Notes: generated from the sequence alone by a model not told the origin. A stretch of 21,808 bases of DNA from Clostridiaceae bacterium (GCA_016295895.1 JAEDKI010000009.1:1-21808); one strand, 5' to 3'; positions 1 to 7,227 are shown, counted from the first letter of the stretch. Numbers and translations are program-made.

Positions 1-391
1 GATTTGCAAGAGCGTCAAGATAGCAGGCGGCAAGTCTGCCGAGACCGCCGTTGCCCAGACCTGCGTCGGGCTCGCAGTCATAAAGCTTTTCGAGCTTTAC
101 GCCGAAGGTCGCAAGCGCTTTCTTTGCGGTGTCGGTCATGTCGAGATTATAGAGTGCATTTTTAAGGCTTCTGCCCATGAGAAATTCCATGCAGAGATAA
201 TAAATCTTCTTCTGACCCTTTTCTTTTGACTCTGCATCAAACTTTCTGCGTGATTCTCTTATCATATCCCTCGCAATCATCGAGAGAGCTCTGTAGAACT
301 GATCGTCCGTTGCGTCCTTGGGCGATACTCCGAAAAAATGCGAAAGTCTTGAAGTTATCATTTCTTCAAGTTCTTTTTTTGTTACTGCCAT
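1..391 (-). CDS. glgP: Glycogen/starch phosphorylase, N-terminal part (cut by window edge)
   Basis: The first 130 residues of a GT35 phosphorylase, which releases glucose-1-phosphate from glycogen or other alpha-1,4-glucans using phosphate and pyridoxal phosphate. Two family blocks are visible: YYLCMEFLMGRSL (residues 64-76) and DAGLGNGGLGRLAACYLDAL (109-128), both typical of the N-terminal half of phosphorylases. A full enzyme has about 800 residues, so the catalytic lysine region lies outside the window. The ATG at 391 is preceded by an AGGAGG-type site about 7 bases upstream, so this start is firm. It diverges from the CPBP protease gene and has its own promoter. It points to storage-polysaccharide turnover in a fermentative cell. 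Confidence 0.95.
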   Translation of the reverse strand, partial: MAVTKKELEEMITSRLSHFFGVSPKDATDDQFYRALSMIARDMIRESRRKFDAESKEKGQKKIYYLCMEFLMGRSLKNALYNLDMTDTAKKALATFGVKLEKLYDCEPDAGLGNGGLGRLAACYLDALAN

Positions 392-442
392 AAAGCACAT
401 CCTCCTGAAATATTCAGTGATATTTTAATATCATACCTTGTA

Positions 443-471
443 ATTTTACACCAAAACGAATAATTTTACAA
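443..471 (-). promoter_or_regulatory. Predicted sigma-A promoter of glgP
   Basis: Read on the minus strand, TTGTAA (466-471) is followed after exactly 17 bases by TAAAAT (443-448). This lies about 50 bases upstream of the glgP ATG, leaving a short leader. It is sequence inference only. Confidence 0.55.
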
Positions 472-503
472 CAAAATTTTAACACTTAGTTAATTTAAAA
501 TAC

Positions 504-532
504 TTGTAACGCATAGAAAATTGAGGTATAAT
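504..532 (+). promoter_or_regulatory. Predicted sigma-A promoter of the CPBP protease gene
   Basis: TTGTAA (504-509), a 17-base spacer and a perfect TATAAT (527-532) lie 41 bases upstream of the TTG start at 573. The -35 hexamer is identical to the one proposed for divergent glgP, and the two -35 boxes face each other about 33 bases apart. They could share a regulator, but no clear operator is seen between them. Confidence 0.65.
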
Positions 533-572
533 AATTAAAAAAATTGGCAATTTTGTTTAAGTCGGAGTTTTT

Positions 573-1583
573 TTGAATAAAAATAAAGAATCGGTGATTA
601 ATTTGAACGGATATTATCAGCCCCCCGAAAGCCGTTATTTGCAGGAGCAAAGCGAACGGCGTGGAGTCAAATATGTCGGCATAGTCTCGGGTATCTGCGT
701 TATTTCGTATGTCATAATTCAGAATTTAATGTCGCTCGTCGTCGCAATGACTCCGCTCAGAGAGCTTTATTTCAGCGACCCGACCATGCAGAGCGTTGTT
801 ACGATTTTTATGTCGATTTTCAGCCTGCTTGTTCCGTTCGGAATCGGCGGAATGCTGATAAGCCGAAAAACGGGAAATCAGGTTTTCAATTTTGAAAAGC
901 CCGTCAGCGGCAAGCTCATGGTTTTTGCCGTGCCTCTCGGCTTTTTCGTCTGCCTTGCAGGCAACTACATTTCAAGCATTTTCGTTAACATCATGTCGGA
1001 TATCGGCTTCAGCCTCTCCTCGCCCGACTTTGATGTTCCGTCGGATATTCCGGGCAGGATAGTCTATCTCGTTTCAATCGCCGTTGTTCCCGCTCTTGTT
1101 GAAGAATTTGCAATCAGAGGCGCCGTGCTTCAGCCTTTGCGCCGCTACGGAGATAAATTCGCAATCATCGCTTCAGCCATCATTTTTGCCGTGCTTCACG
1201 GCAATCTCATTCAGGCTCCGTTCGCCCTGATTGCGGGAATCGCTCTCGGCTATGCCGTTTGCATAACCAACAGCATCTGGACAGGCGTGCTGATTCATTT
1301 CTGCAACAATCTATATTCGGTAATCATCGAATTTCTGATTGAGGATATCGCCGATGAACAGCTTCTCAACCGAATCTATATCATCGTCATGATTGCCCTT
1401 TATGCGGTTTCGATTCTCGGCTCGGTCATCTTCGTTATCGTCAAGGGCAAAAGAAAGCTTATGCCCTCGTTCACCCTCATTCCGGAGGGGCAGAAGATGA
1501 AATCATTTTTAATAAATCTGCCGATGGTTATTGCAATTCTCATAATGCTGAAAATCACGGCTCAGAATGTTTCTTTCGGATAA
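573..1583 (+). CDS. CPBP-family (CAAX/Abi) intramembrane metalloprotease
   Basis: A 336-residue polytopic membrane protein with the three conserved blocks of the CPBP/ABI family: EE-x3-R (E177, E178, R182), F-x3-H ending at H209, and H-x3-N (H242, N246). In this family these residues form the metal-dependent active site within the membrane. Hydrophobic segments are visible at about 33-58, 74-96, 114-140, 163-176, 195-230, 270-290 and 313-328. The start is a TTG with a GGAG site 6-7 bases upstream; no good ATG lies nearby. Bacterial members have been linked to bacteriocin immunity, protein processing and membrane regulation, and nothing in this locus decides which. It is monocistronic, between its own promoter and a terminator. 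Confidence 0.88.
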   Translation: MNKNKESVINLNGYYQPPESRYLQEQSERRGVKYVGIVSGICVISYVIIQNLMSLVVAMTPLRELYFSDPTMQSVVTIFMSIFSLLVPFGIGGMLISRKTGNQVFNFEKPVSGKLMVFAVPLGFFVCLAGNYISSIFVNIMSDIGFSLSSPDFDVPSDIPGRIVYLVSIAVVPALVEEFAIRGAVLQPLRRYGDKFAIIASAIIFAVLHGNLIQAPFALIAGIALGYAVCITNSIWTGVLIHFCNNLYSVIIEFLIEDIADEQLLNRIYIIVMIALYAVSILGSVIFVIVKGKRKLMPSFTLIPEGQKMKSFLINLPMVIAILIMLKITAQNVSFG

Positions 1584-1595
1584 TCAAAAACAGGA

Positions 1596-1650
1596 CAATA
1601 AAAAAATTACGGGTTGACCTTTCACAGGGCTGACCCGTAATCTTTTTTTG
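1596..1650. terminator. Bidirectional rho-independent terminator between CPBP gene and pfkB operon
   Basis: ATTACGGGT (1606-1614) pairs perfectly with ACCCGTAAT (1633-1641). It is followed by a seven-T run on the plus strand and preceded by a run of seven A, which is a T run on the minus strand. It can therefore stop both the plus-strand protease transcript and minus-strand transcripts arriving from the pfkB operon. Confidence 0.85.
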
Positions 1651-1810
1651 CACAAAGCCCCATAAAGCGAGAAAAAGATGCCGGTTGAAGCATCTTTTTC
1701 TGCATGGGGTTGAATTGAGGAGGGGTATTGCGTACTCAAAAATGAAAAATGAGTAGCACTCTGCGGGTTGCGGCTCCCGCTGAGTACATTTAGAATATAA
1801 CCCGCAAATA
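1651..1810. other. Structured non-coding intergenic element
   Basis: No gene is seen between 1584 and 1877. After the terminator there is a long stem: CCCCAT (1658-1663) with ATGGGG (1704-1709), GC with GC, then a perfect 12-base arm AGAAAAAGATGC (1670-1681) with GCATCTTTTTCT (1690-1701). A second block holds alternative pairings. TACTCA (1733-1738) can pair with TGAGTA at 1750-1755 or at 1781-1786. GCGGG (1763-1767) can pair with CCCGC (1776-1780), or GCGGGTT (1763-1769) with AACCCGC (1799-1805). The function is unknown. It could be a small RNA, a remnant repeat unit, or the 3' end of the pfkB transcript. Confidence 0.5.
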
Positions 1811-1877
1811 TTAATTCAGTATGAATAAGCTATAAACAGTTGTGGGATATTTTATTAACTTTGATCAGTAAACGATA

Positions 1878-2768
1878 TTATTTTAAATCCGAATAAAATT
1901 CATCGATATATTTCTCAACATCCGCTCTCGTGCCCTTGAACGGGCCGGGAGTTTCCATTTTAAGCGAAACCGTTGCCGTTGCCGTGAGAAGCGATTCGGA
2001 TATTGAGTGCGAAAGGCGTTCGTTGATGTAAGCGGCAAAGGTTGTGTCTCCCCTGCCCGTTCTTCCGCTGAGATTTCTTGCTCTTATCGGGCAGGTGTAA
2101 AAATCCTTTCCGTCATAGGCAAGAACCTCGCTGTTGTGGGTTATCAGAATTTCCTTTGCGCCCCATGAATAAAGATGCTTTGCGGCTTCACGCCTGTCGG
2201 CACAGCCCGTCATGATTTCCGCTTCGGCGGCGTCGGTTTTGAGATAATCAATGAACGGCAGACATTCTTTTTTTGCCGCCCAATCCTCAAAATACATTGA
2301 GCCGTCGGGAGCAACATGCCTGAGCATCGCCTGAACATCAAGCGCAACGGGTGCTTTTTTTGACAGCGTTTTTATCAGGTCGGAATCAAAATCGCCGTAA
2401 ACAAGACCCGCAAGATGATAGATTTCCGCCTCAACGGTCGGAAGCTCGGCAGCGTTGAACGGATCGCCGACCGAAAGGCATTTGCTCGTTCTGCGCTCCT
2501 TGTCGGGGGTGTGATAGACATTAACCATATCGCAGGATTTCTCCGAAGGCAGGCAGAAAATATCCTCCTTGGGCACGGTGAAGCTCTCGAGCCTTTCCTT
2601 ATCCTTTTCGGCAAGCTTCGTTACGGCGGCGACCCTGTGACCGAGCGCATATGCGCTTGCGGAGGAGAAAACGACCGCTCCGCCGACTATTCTGACCGTA
2701 TTGCCGAGATGGTCGGTGTTTGAATCCATCGTAGCATGGCCGATTATCATTGAACTGTATTTTTTCAT
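1878..2768 (-). CDS. PfkB/ribokinase-family sugar kinase
   Basis: A 296-residue kinase of the ribokinase fold. The C-terminal signature G-R-T-G-R-G-D (235-241) contains the anion hole and the catalytic Asp241, and a Gly-Gly pair near residues 29-30 fits the substrate-binding region. The enzyme should transfer phosphate from ATP to a sugar, nucleoside or polyol hydroxyl; the substrate cannot be told from sequence. The ATG at 2768 is chosen because AGGAGA lies 7 bases upstream. An in-frame TTG one codon earlier is too close to that site. It is the last gene of the four-gene operon, 32 bases after the MBL-fold gene. Confidence 0.85.
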   Translation of the reverse strand: MKKYSSMIIGHATMDSNTDHLGNTVRIVGGAVVFSSASAYALGHRVAAVTKLAEKDKERLESFTVPKEDIFCLPSEKSCDMVNVYHTPDKERRTSKCLSVGDPFNAAELPTVEAEIYHLAGLVYGDFDSDLIKTLSKKAPVALDVQAMLRHVAPDGSMYFEDWAAKKECLPFIDYLKTDAAEAEIMTGCADRREAAKHLYSWGAKEILITHNSEVLAYDGKDFYTCPIRARNLSGRTGRGDTTFAAYINERLSHSISESLLTATATVSLKMETPGPFKGTRADVEKYIDEFYSDLK

Positions 2769-2800
2769 CAAAATATCTCCTTGTGATTTTTATCCGTCAA

Positions 2801-3490
2801 TCAGAACACATATGTTTTCATTTCTTCCGCAACGGTTATGTCCGGATAGTCTTTGTATTCCTCGGACGGGTCGTAATCGGGGCTTAAATGCGTTGAAATT
2901 ATTTTAATTCCGAGTCTGTCGCTGAACGCTTTTGCATGGGAAACATTCATGTGCGGCCCCGGGAAGCCTTCGGGCTTTGAGCAATCCGCAAGCAGAATAT
3001 CCGCACCCTCGCAGGCTTTTTCGATATTTTCGTTATACATCGTGTCGCCCGTGAAAACAAGTGTTTTTTCGCCCTCTATTCTTGCGGCAAGACAGGGCGC
3101 AGAATGCTTCATGTCGAAAAATTCAAGGCTGAATTCTCCGATTTTAACCCTGCTTTCGCTGCTGATATTTATAACTTTTATGTTCGGAGGAGAAAAAAGA
3201 ATTTTATACCATTCGCTGTCGGAATAAGCCGTATAAACCGTGACTGTATGCTCAATTTCCTCCAAAAGATAGCGAAGCGGAAGCAAATCGCTCGTGTGGT
3301 CATAATGAAGATGAGAAATAAAAATTCCGGTTATTTTTCTGATATCGATTGCCTGCTGAAGCCTTGCAAGCGTGCCTGAGCCCATGTCCATAACAAGCGC
3401 AGTATCGCCCTGAGTGAGCAGATATCCGCTTGCGGCTCCGTCTCCTGCTTTCGGATAAGGGCCGTATTTGCCTAAAACAGTCAGTTCCAT
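2801..3490 (-). CDS. YhfI-like metallo-beta-lactamase-fold hydrolase
   Basis: A 229-residue protein with the full metal-binding set of the MBL superfamily: H-L-H-Y-D-H (60-65), H119, D139 in a TGDT context, and H201. It resembles the RNase Z/PhnP/YhfI branch, opening with MELTVLGKYGPYPKAGDG and a glycine-rich first strand. Members of that branch cleave phosphodiesters or related esters; this one's substrate is unknown. A GTG start four codons earlier would overlap the stop of the PI-PLC gene (GTGA). I prefer the ATG because the AGGA inside that overlap is its ribosome binding site at 5 bases. Either way it is translationally coupled to the gene before it. Confidence 0.85.
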   Translation of the reverse strand: MELTVLGKYGPYPKAGDGAASGYLLTQGDTALVMDMGSGTLARLQQAIDIRKITGIFISHLHYDHTSDLLPLRYLLEEIEHTVTVYTAYSDSEWYKILFSPPNIKVINISSESRVKIGEFSLEFFDMKHSAPCLAARIEGEKTLVFTGDTMYNENIEKACEGADILLADCSKPEGFPGPHMNVSHAKAFSDRLGIKIISTHLSPDYDPSEEYKDYPDITVAEEMKTYVF

Positions 3491-3498
3491 TTTTATCC

Positions 3499-4395
3499 TC
3501 ACTTTCCGATTGCGGCGGCATATTCCGCTCTCATCTCATCTTTAACTATACCCTTGAGCAGATTCAGGCTTAAAATTTCGTTGGCTTTCATGTAATCACG
3601 GGTCATAAAATCGCCTGCAACGATGTTGACCTTTTCAAGAAGCACAGGGTCTGCGGCGATTTCGGCAATAATCTGCGGAAAATAGGGTCTGTCAAGCTCA
3701 TCAAGGTCGTCCGGCCATTTGGTTATGCCGTTTTCCGTGCCCGGATTCGGGGTCTGCTGAGTCTGAAGCCAGAAAAAGCCGTCCGTGTTCAGATTTCTGA
3801 GATAATTGACGCATTCAACGGCAAACTTTTCCGGCTTCAAGCCGAAAATCTTCGGATCCCACGGTTCAAGAAGCGGGCAGTCGCAGCTGTATTCATATTC
3901 TTTTTTGCTGTTTATGATAATATATTTTTTGCCCTGCCTGCGAATGTCGCCGAGAGTCAGGGAGCTGACATCTCCGTAACCCGTTAACGCATACTTTTCG
4001 GGGCTGAGATAGTCCCTTATCAGCTTGCTGACCGCATCGGGGTCACTCTTGTAGCTCAGATTAATCGGGCCGAATTTCTGATTTGAATAGGTTCTGATAT
4101 CGAGAATAATGAAATCATCAAATTCCTCAATAATTCTGCCGAGACTTTCAAACGCAAGCTCGGCGGGCATTCCCTTTGAAACTCCGTGAGCGATAAAAAG
4201 CCTGCCTTTACGGTCGGCTTTCAGCCTTATGCCGAATTTGCGAACGCCGTATTGATACTGCTCAAAGAGCGTGCCGTTCTGACATCTTGCAAGCTTTGAC
4301 ATGCCCATGGTGCCCGCATTGTGCGCCCCGGGAATCGCAATTTTCGTTACCTTTGCGTCGTCTTTGATATAGGACATCCAGTTTTCATAGAACAT
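3499..4395 (-). CDS. PI-PLC X-domain protein
   Basis: 298 residues, the same size as mature bacterial phosphatidylinositol-specific phospholipases C. The family's catalytic features are visible: PGAHN near the N-terminus (H25, general base), GIR with R57, and the second histidine in IAHG (H70, general acid). The residue after the first histidine is Asn, where Bacillus-type enzymes have Asp; Ca-dependent eukaryotic PLCs have His-Asn there. There is no signal peptide (MFYENWMSYIKDD...), so the product is predicted to be cytoplasmic, unlike secreted virulence-type PI-PLCs. The ATG at 4395 has an AGGTGG site 7 bases upstream and lies 2 bases after the rlmI stop. A longer reading frame upstream merely overlaps rlmI. 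Confidence 0.82.
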   Translation of the reverse strand: MFYENWMSYIKDDAKVTKIAIPGAHNAGTMGMSKLARCQNGTLFEQYQYGVRKFGIRLKADRKGRLFIAHGVSKGMPAELAFESLGRIIEEFDDFIILDIRTYSNQKFGPINLSYKSDPDAVSKLIRDYLSPEKYALTGYGDVSSLTLGDIRRQGKKYIIINSKKEYEYSCDCPLLEPWDPKIFGLKPEKFAVECVNYLRNLNTDGFFWLQTQQTPNPGTENGITKWPDDLDELDRPYFPQIIAEIAADPVLLEKVNIVAGDFMTRDYMKANEILSLNLLKGIVKDEMRAEYAAAIGK

Positions 4396-4397
4396 AT

Positions 4398-5621
4398 TCA
4401 CACCACCTGAAAAATATAGAATTTCAAATAGTCGGTTTCGGGAACATTCCAAAGCACGGGATGGTCGCACGATTGCTGACGCATTTCAATCTGTTTGAGC
4501 TGAACGCCTGCATCGGCGGCGGCATCATGGAGCATTTTGACGAATAATTCGTTTTTCATAAAATGGGAGCAGGAGCAGGTTGCAAGATAACCGCCCCTGG
4601 GCAGAAGCTTCATGGCTCTGTAGTTTATTTCTTTATATCCTCTCTCCGCACCCTTGACGGTCTTTCTGCTCTTGGTGAATGCAGGCGGGTCAAGGATTAT
4701 GAAATCAAACGGCTTTTCGCCCTTTGCTTCAAGCTCGGGGAGCAGATCAAAAACATCGGCAACAACGAAATCAAGCTTTTCTTCAAGCCCGTTCAGCCCC
4801 GCATTGGCTCTTGCTGTTTCAATTGCGGTTTTGGAAACATCAACCGCAGTAACCTTTTCCGCTCCGCCGAAAGCGGCGTTGAGCGCAAACGAGCCTGTGT
4901 GGGTGAAGCAATCGAGAACCCTCTTGCCCTTTGCGATTTTTGAGACGGCAAGGCGGTTATATTTCTGATCGAGAAAGAATCCCGTTTTCTGACCGTTCTC
5001 AAAATCAACAATATATTTAACTCCGTTTTCCGTTATCTCCGTCACGGTTTCCGCAGGGTGAGGAATCGGCTCATACCAGCCTTTATATTCCGAAAGCCCC
5101 TCAAGCGAACGGATTGCAACATCGTTGCGTTCATATACCCCGTTTATTGTTTCTCCGCCCTCATGGAGGATTTTTACAAGCAGATTATAGATTTTATCCT
5201 TGATTTGCTCCATGCCGAAAGAAAGCACCTGAGCCACAAGAATATCCGAAAATCGGTCAACGGTCAGCCCGGGAAGCCCGTCGGCTTCGCCGAAAACAAG
5301 CCGACAGCACGAAAAATCGCCGCCCATAACGGTTTTTCTGTATTCAACCGCATATTTCAGCCGCCTTTCCCAGAACGCATCGGAAAAAGTTTCGTTGGCG
5401 TTTGAGGAAAGAACTCTGACTCTGATTTTGCTGTTAAGGCTCAGGAAGCCCGTGCCGAGATAAGCTCCCTTTTGCGAAAGCACATCAACAAGACAGCCGT
5501 TGCTCATTTCGCCGAAGGATTGCAGAATCTCCGCTTCATAAACCCAGGGATGACCCTTTCTGAGCGACGCTTCCGCTTTTTTTGTTACGGTTACCAATGG
5601 AAAACTCCGTTTGCTTTTCAT
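4398..5621 (-). CDS. rlmI: RlmI-type 23S rRNA (cytosine-C5) methyltransferase
   Basis: A 407-residue class I SAM-dependent methyltransferase with the RlmI/YccW layout: an N-terminal PUA-like domain (LRKGHPWVYEAEI, 20-32) and a central region with QKTGFFLDQ (211-219). The Rossmann SAM site is at 235-247 (VLDCFTHTGSFAL) with the acidic Asp261. The catalytic blocks are LDPPAF (310-315) and TCSCSH (348-353), the latter carrying the nucleophilic cysteine. E. coli RlmI makes m5C1962 of 23S rRNA; close clostridial relatives are assumed to do the same. The ATG at 5621 has only a weak Shine-Dalgarno sequence. It is the first gene of the operon, under a strong promoter. Confidence 0.92.
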   Translation of the reverse strand: MKSKRSFPLVTVTKKAEASLRKGHPWVYEAEILQSFGEMSNGCLVDVLSQKGAYLGTGFLSLNSKIRVRVLSSNANETFSDAFWERRLKYAVEYRKTVMGGDFSCCRLVFGEADGLPGLTVDRFSDILVAQVLSFGMEQIKDKIYNLLVKILHEGGETINGVYERNDVAIRSLEGLSEYKGWYEPIPHPAETVTEITENGVKYIVDFENGQKTGFFLDQKYNRLAVSKIAKGKRVLDCFTHTGSFALNAAFGGAEKVTAVDVSKTAIETARANAGLNGLEEKLDFVVADVFDLLPELEAKGEKPFDFIILDPPAFTKSRKTVKGAERGYKEINYRAMKLLPRGGYLATCSCSHFMKNELFVKMLHDAAADAGVQLKQIEMRQQSCDHPVLWNVPETDYLKFYIFQVV

Positions 5622-5659
5622 ATTCAGACCACTTTCCGGAAAAATTATTTAACAGATAA

Positions 5660-5689
5660 ATTTTACCACAATATCCCCCGCATTGTCAA
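5660..5689 (-). promoter_or_regulatory. Predicted sigma-A promoter of the rlmI operon
   Basis: Minus strand: consensus TTGACA (5684-5689), an 18-base spacer, then TAAAAT (5660-5665) preceded by TGG, an extended -10. It lies 38 bases upstream of the rlmI ATG. It diverges from the hydrogenase promoter, with about 100 bases between the two -35 regions. Confidence 0.75.
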
Positions 5690-5748
5690 TCAAACGCATC
5701 GGTCAAACCGTAAAATTCATAAAACATAAATAAATTAATAAAAAAAGT

Positions 5749-5791
5749 GGAAAATTGCTGAAAAAATATCGATAAAAAAGTAGCAATTTCC
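5749..5791. promoter_or_regulatory. 43-bp dyad overlapping the -35 region of the hyd operon promoter
   Basis: GGAAAATTGCT (5749-5759) and AGCAATTTCC (5782-5791) are inverted copies differing by one extra A. The perfect palindrome TATCGATA (5767-5774) sits at their centre, flanked by A-tracts. The right arm covers the position expected for the -35 box. This looks like an operator for a dimeric or tetrameric regulator of hydrogenase expression. It does not fit the Rex consensus I know, TTGTTAA-N4/5-TTAACAA. Confidence 0.5.
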
Positions 5792-5809
5792 GTATTTTTA
5801 TGTTATAAT
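5781..5809 (+). promoter_or_regulatory. Predicted promoter of the hydrogenase operon (extended -10)
   Basis: A perfect TATAAT (5804-5809) is preceded by TGT, making an extended -10. At 17 bases upstream the -35 position reads TAGCAA, a poor match. Weak -35, extended -10 and an overlapping dyad suggest a regulated rather than constitutive promoter. Transcription should start near 5816, leaving a leader of about 87 bases before hydC. Confidence 0.65.
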
Positions 5810-5818
5810 ACTTTAAAA

Positions 5819-5861
5819 TGCGGTATTGTGGGTCGATTCATCGCCGGAATCCGCAATTTTT
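5819..5861 (+). promoter_or_regulatory. Leader hairpin followed by T-tract (possible attenuator)
   Basis: At the very start of the predicted hyd mRNA, TGCGG (5819-5823) can pair with CCGCA (5851-5855). The enclosed bases can form a small stem, GGTCGA with TCGCC, and TTTTT follows at 5857-5861. The outer stem is only five pairs, so termination strength is doubtful. Confidence 0.3.
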
Positions 5862-5902
5862 ACTCAATGCAGTTTAAAATTTCATTCAGGAGGAATGACT
5901 TA

Positions 5903-6397
5903 ATGCTGAAAAAAATTAGCACCCTGCCTTTCAACGGCACCCCCGAGCAGGAAGCAAAGCTCAAGGCCGTAATTGACGAATGCAAAGGCGACAAGAGCTT
6001 GCTCATGCACGTTATGCAGCAGGCTCAGGAAATCTACGGCTACCTGCCCATCGAGGTTCAGACAATGATTGCCGAGGGCATGAATGTTCCGCTTCAGAAG
6101 GTCTACGGAGTATCGAGCTTCTACGCTCAGTTCTCGCTTTCACCCAAAGGAAAATACAATGTTTCCGTTTGCCTCGGCACCGCCTGCTATGTTAAAGGCT
6201 CTCAGGCTCTGCTTGACAAAATTTGCGAGGTTCTCGGCGCTGAGCCGGGCGAATGCACAGCCGATCTGAAATTCTCAATCGAAGCTTGCCGCTGCATCGG
6301 AGCCTGCGGACTTGCCCCCGTTTTCACCATCAACGATGATGTTTACGGCAGAGTCACTCCCGATGAAATCCCCGCAATCCTCGCAAAATATAATTGA
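5903..6397 (+). CDS. hydC: Electron-bifurcating hydrogenase subunit HydC (NuoE-like)
   Basis: A 164-residue thioredoxin-fold [2Fe-2S] protein of the NuoE family. Cluster ligands are C90 and C95 (CLGTACYVKG), then C131 and C135 (CRCIGACGLAP). In trimeric HydABC enzymes this subunit packs on HydB and belongs to the cytoplasmic complex coupling NADH and reduced ferredoxin to H2. The start at 5903 has a perfect AGGAGG nearby; the in-frame extension upstream to 5828 lies in the leader and is rejected. The subunit is encoded at the 5' end of the operon, more than 4 kb from hydB and hydA, with a sensory-looking module between. In the simplest loci the three genes are adjacent. Confidence 0.93.
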   Translation: MLKKISTLPFNGTPEQEAKLKAVIDECKGDKSLLMHVMQQAQEIYGYLPIEVQTMIAEGMNVPLQKVYGVSSFYAQFSLSPKGKYNVSVCLGTACYVKGSQALLDKICEVLGAEPGECTADLKFSIEACRCIGACGLAPVFTINDDVYGRVTPDEIPAILAKYN

Positions 6398-6433
6398 TTG
6401 TGACCGCAAAGCGGAATAATGGGGGTTTATTGT

Positions 6434-6790
6434 ATGACAATCGGTACCATCAAAGAACTGCTCGGCGCAGAGGTTCTCTGCGGCAGCGAAAGCCTTGAAA
6501 AAGATATTCACTCCGCATGCGGCAGCGACATGATGAGCGATGTGCTTGCATATGTTAAAGATCAGGCGGTTTTGCTCACGGGTCTTGTCAACGCCCAGGT
6601 CATTCGCACGGCGGAAATGATGGATATGATATGCATTGTTTTCGTGCGTTCAAAGCGCCCGTCGGCAGAGATGCTGGAGCTTGCGGCAGAGAGCGGAATT
6701 TCGGTTCTCACAACGCCCAAGCGCATGTACGAAGCTTGCGGCATTCTTTATTCAAACGGACTAAAAGGAAACGGTGAATCAAATGGCTGA
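6434..6790 (+). CDS. DRTGG-domain protein 1
   Basis: A 118-residue stand-alone DRTGG domain, the small alpha/beta domain also found N-terminal to CBS pairs and in phosphotransacetylase-like proteins. The alignment rests on the block around SDMMSDVLAYV (31-41) and the C-terminal pattern AAESGISVLTTPKRMYEACG. The DRTGG motif itself is degenerate here (EKDIHSACGSD). No catalytic residues are known for the family; a ligand- or protein-binding role is inferred. A GGGGG run lies 8 bases before the ATG at 6434. A small CCGC/GCGG stem (6404-6414) separates it from hydC. Its last bases overlap the next gene. Annotation pipelines often call such genes serine kinase of HPr, but there is no kinase domain here. 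Confidence 0.8.
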   Translation: MTIGTIKELLGAEVLCGSESLEKDIHSACGSDMMSDVLAYVKDQAVLLTGLVNAQVIRTAEMMDMICIVFVRSKRPSAEMLELAAESGISVLTTPKRMYEACGILYSNGLKGNGESNG

Positions 6791-7205
6791 ACCCTTGGTT
6801 TTCCACTTTGTAGTTGACGGCGATAATTTCACCTCGGCAGGTCAGGCATCGGTTCAGGTCAAGAAAAACCTGCGCCAGCTCGGCCTTGAGCCCGAAACCA
6901 TACGCAGAGTTTCAATCGCCATGTATGAGGGCGAGATTAACATGGTCATCCATGCGGGCGGCGGAGAAGCGGATGTTATCGTCAGCGACAATTGTGTAGA
7001 GATAATATTAAAGGACTGCGGACCCGGAATTGCCGATATTGAGCAGGCGATGCAGGAGGGCTTTTCAACCGCCCCCGACAACATCCGTTCGCTCGGCTTC
7101 GGCGCAGGTATGGGTCTGCCGAATATGAAAAGATATACCGATTATATGCAGATTGACTCGGTTGTCGGCAAAGGGACGACAATAACAATGAGGGTCAATT
7201 ACTGA
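6783..7205 (+). CDS. RsbW/SpoIIAB-like stand-alone ATPase (GHKL fold)
   Basis: A 140-residue histidine-kinase-type ATPase domain and nothing else, as in anti-sigma factor kinases. The N box is YEGEINMVIHA (E49, E51, N53, H57), the G1 box is DCGPGI (D78-G82), and the G2 box is GFGAGMGL (G105-L112). There is no dimerisation/phosphoacceptor domain, so it is not a classical sensor kinase. Known relatives phosphorylate a serine on a partner and bind sigma or anti-anti-sigma proteins; the partner here is unknown, and no STAS protein or sigma factor lies nearby. The ATG at 6783 overlaps the DRTGG gene by 8 bases. A GTG at 6774 is an alternative, with an AGGA site about 4 bases upstream. Confidence 0.85.
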   Translation: MAEPLVFHFVVDGDNFTSAGQASVQVKKNLRQLGLEPETIRRVSIAMYEGEINMVIHAGGGEADVIVSDNCVEIILKDCGPGIADIEQAMQEGFSTAPDNIRSLGFGAGMGLPNMKRYTDYMQIDSVVGKGTTITMRVNY

Positions 7206-7227
7206 TTCTGGAAGGAACTGTGTTTTT

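Noticed and set aside
1651..1810. A known riboswitch, T-box or 6S RNA
   Set aside because: No T-box sequence, no conserved riboswitch core I can recognise, and no downstream gene on either strand that it could control in cis.
4396..4470. An N-terminal extension of the PI-PLC protein
   Set aside because: It overlaps the 3' end of rlmI, while the ATG at 4395 has a good Shine-Dalgarno sequence and sits just after the rlmI stop.
5749..5791. A Rex operator upstream of hydC
   Set aside because: Rex would be the expected redox regulator, but the arms contain ATTGCT/AGCAAT with 22 bases between them, not the compact Rex consensus.
5828..5902. An N-terminal extension of HydC
   Set aside because: The extension lies in the predicted leader and has no ribosome binding site. 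AGGAGG precedes the ATG at 5903, where family similarity begins.
6434..6790. HPr serine kinase
   Set aside because: The protein is only a DRTGG domain; there is no Walker A or HPr kinase C-terminal domain.
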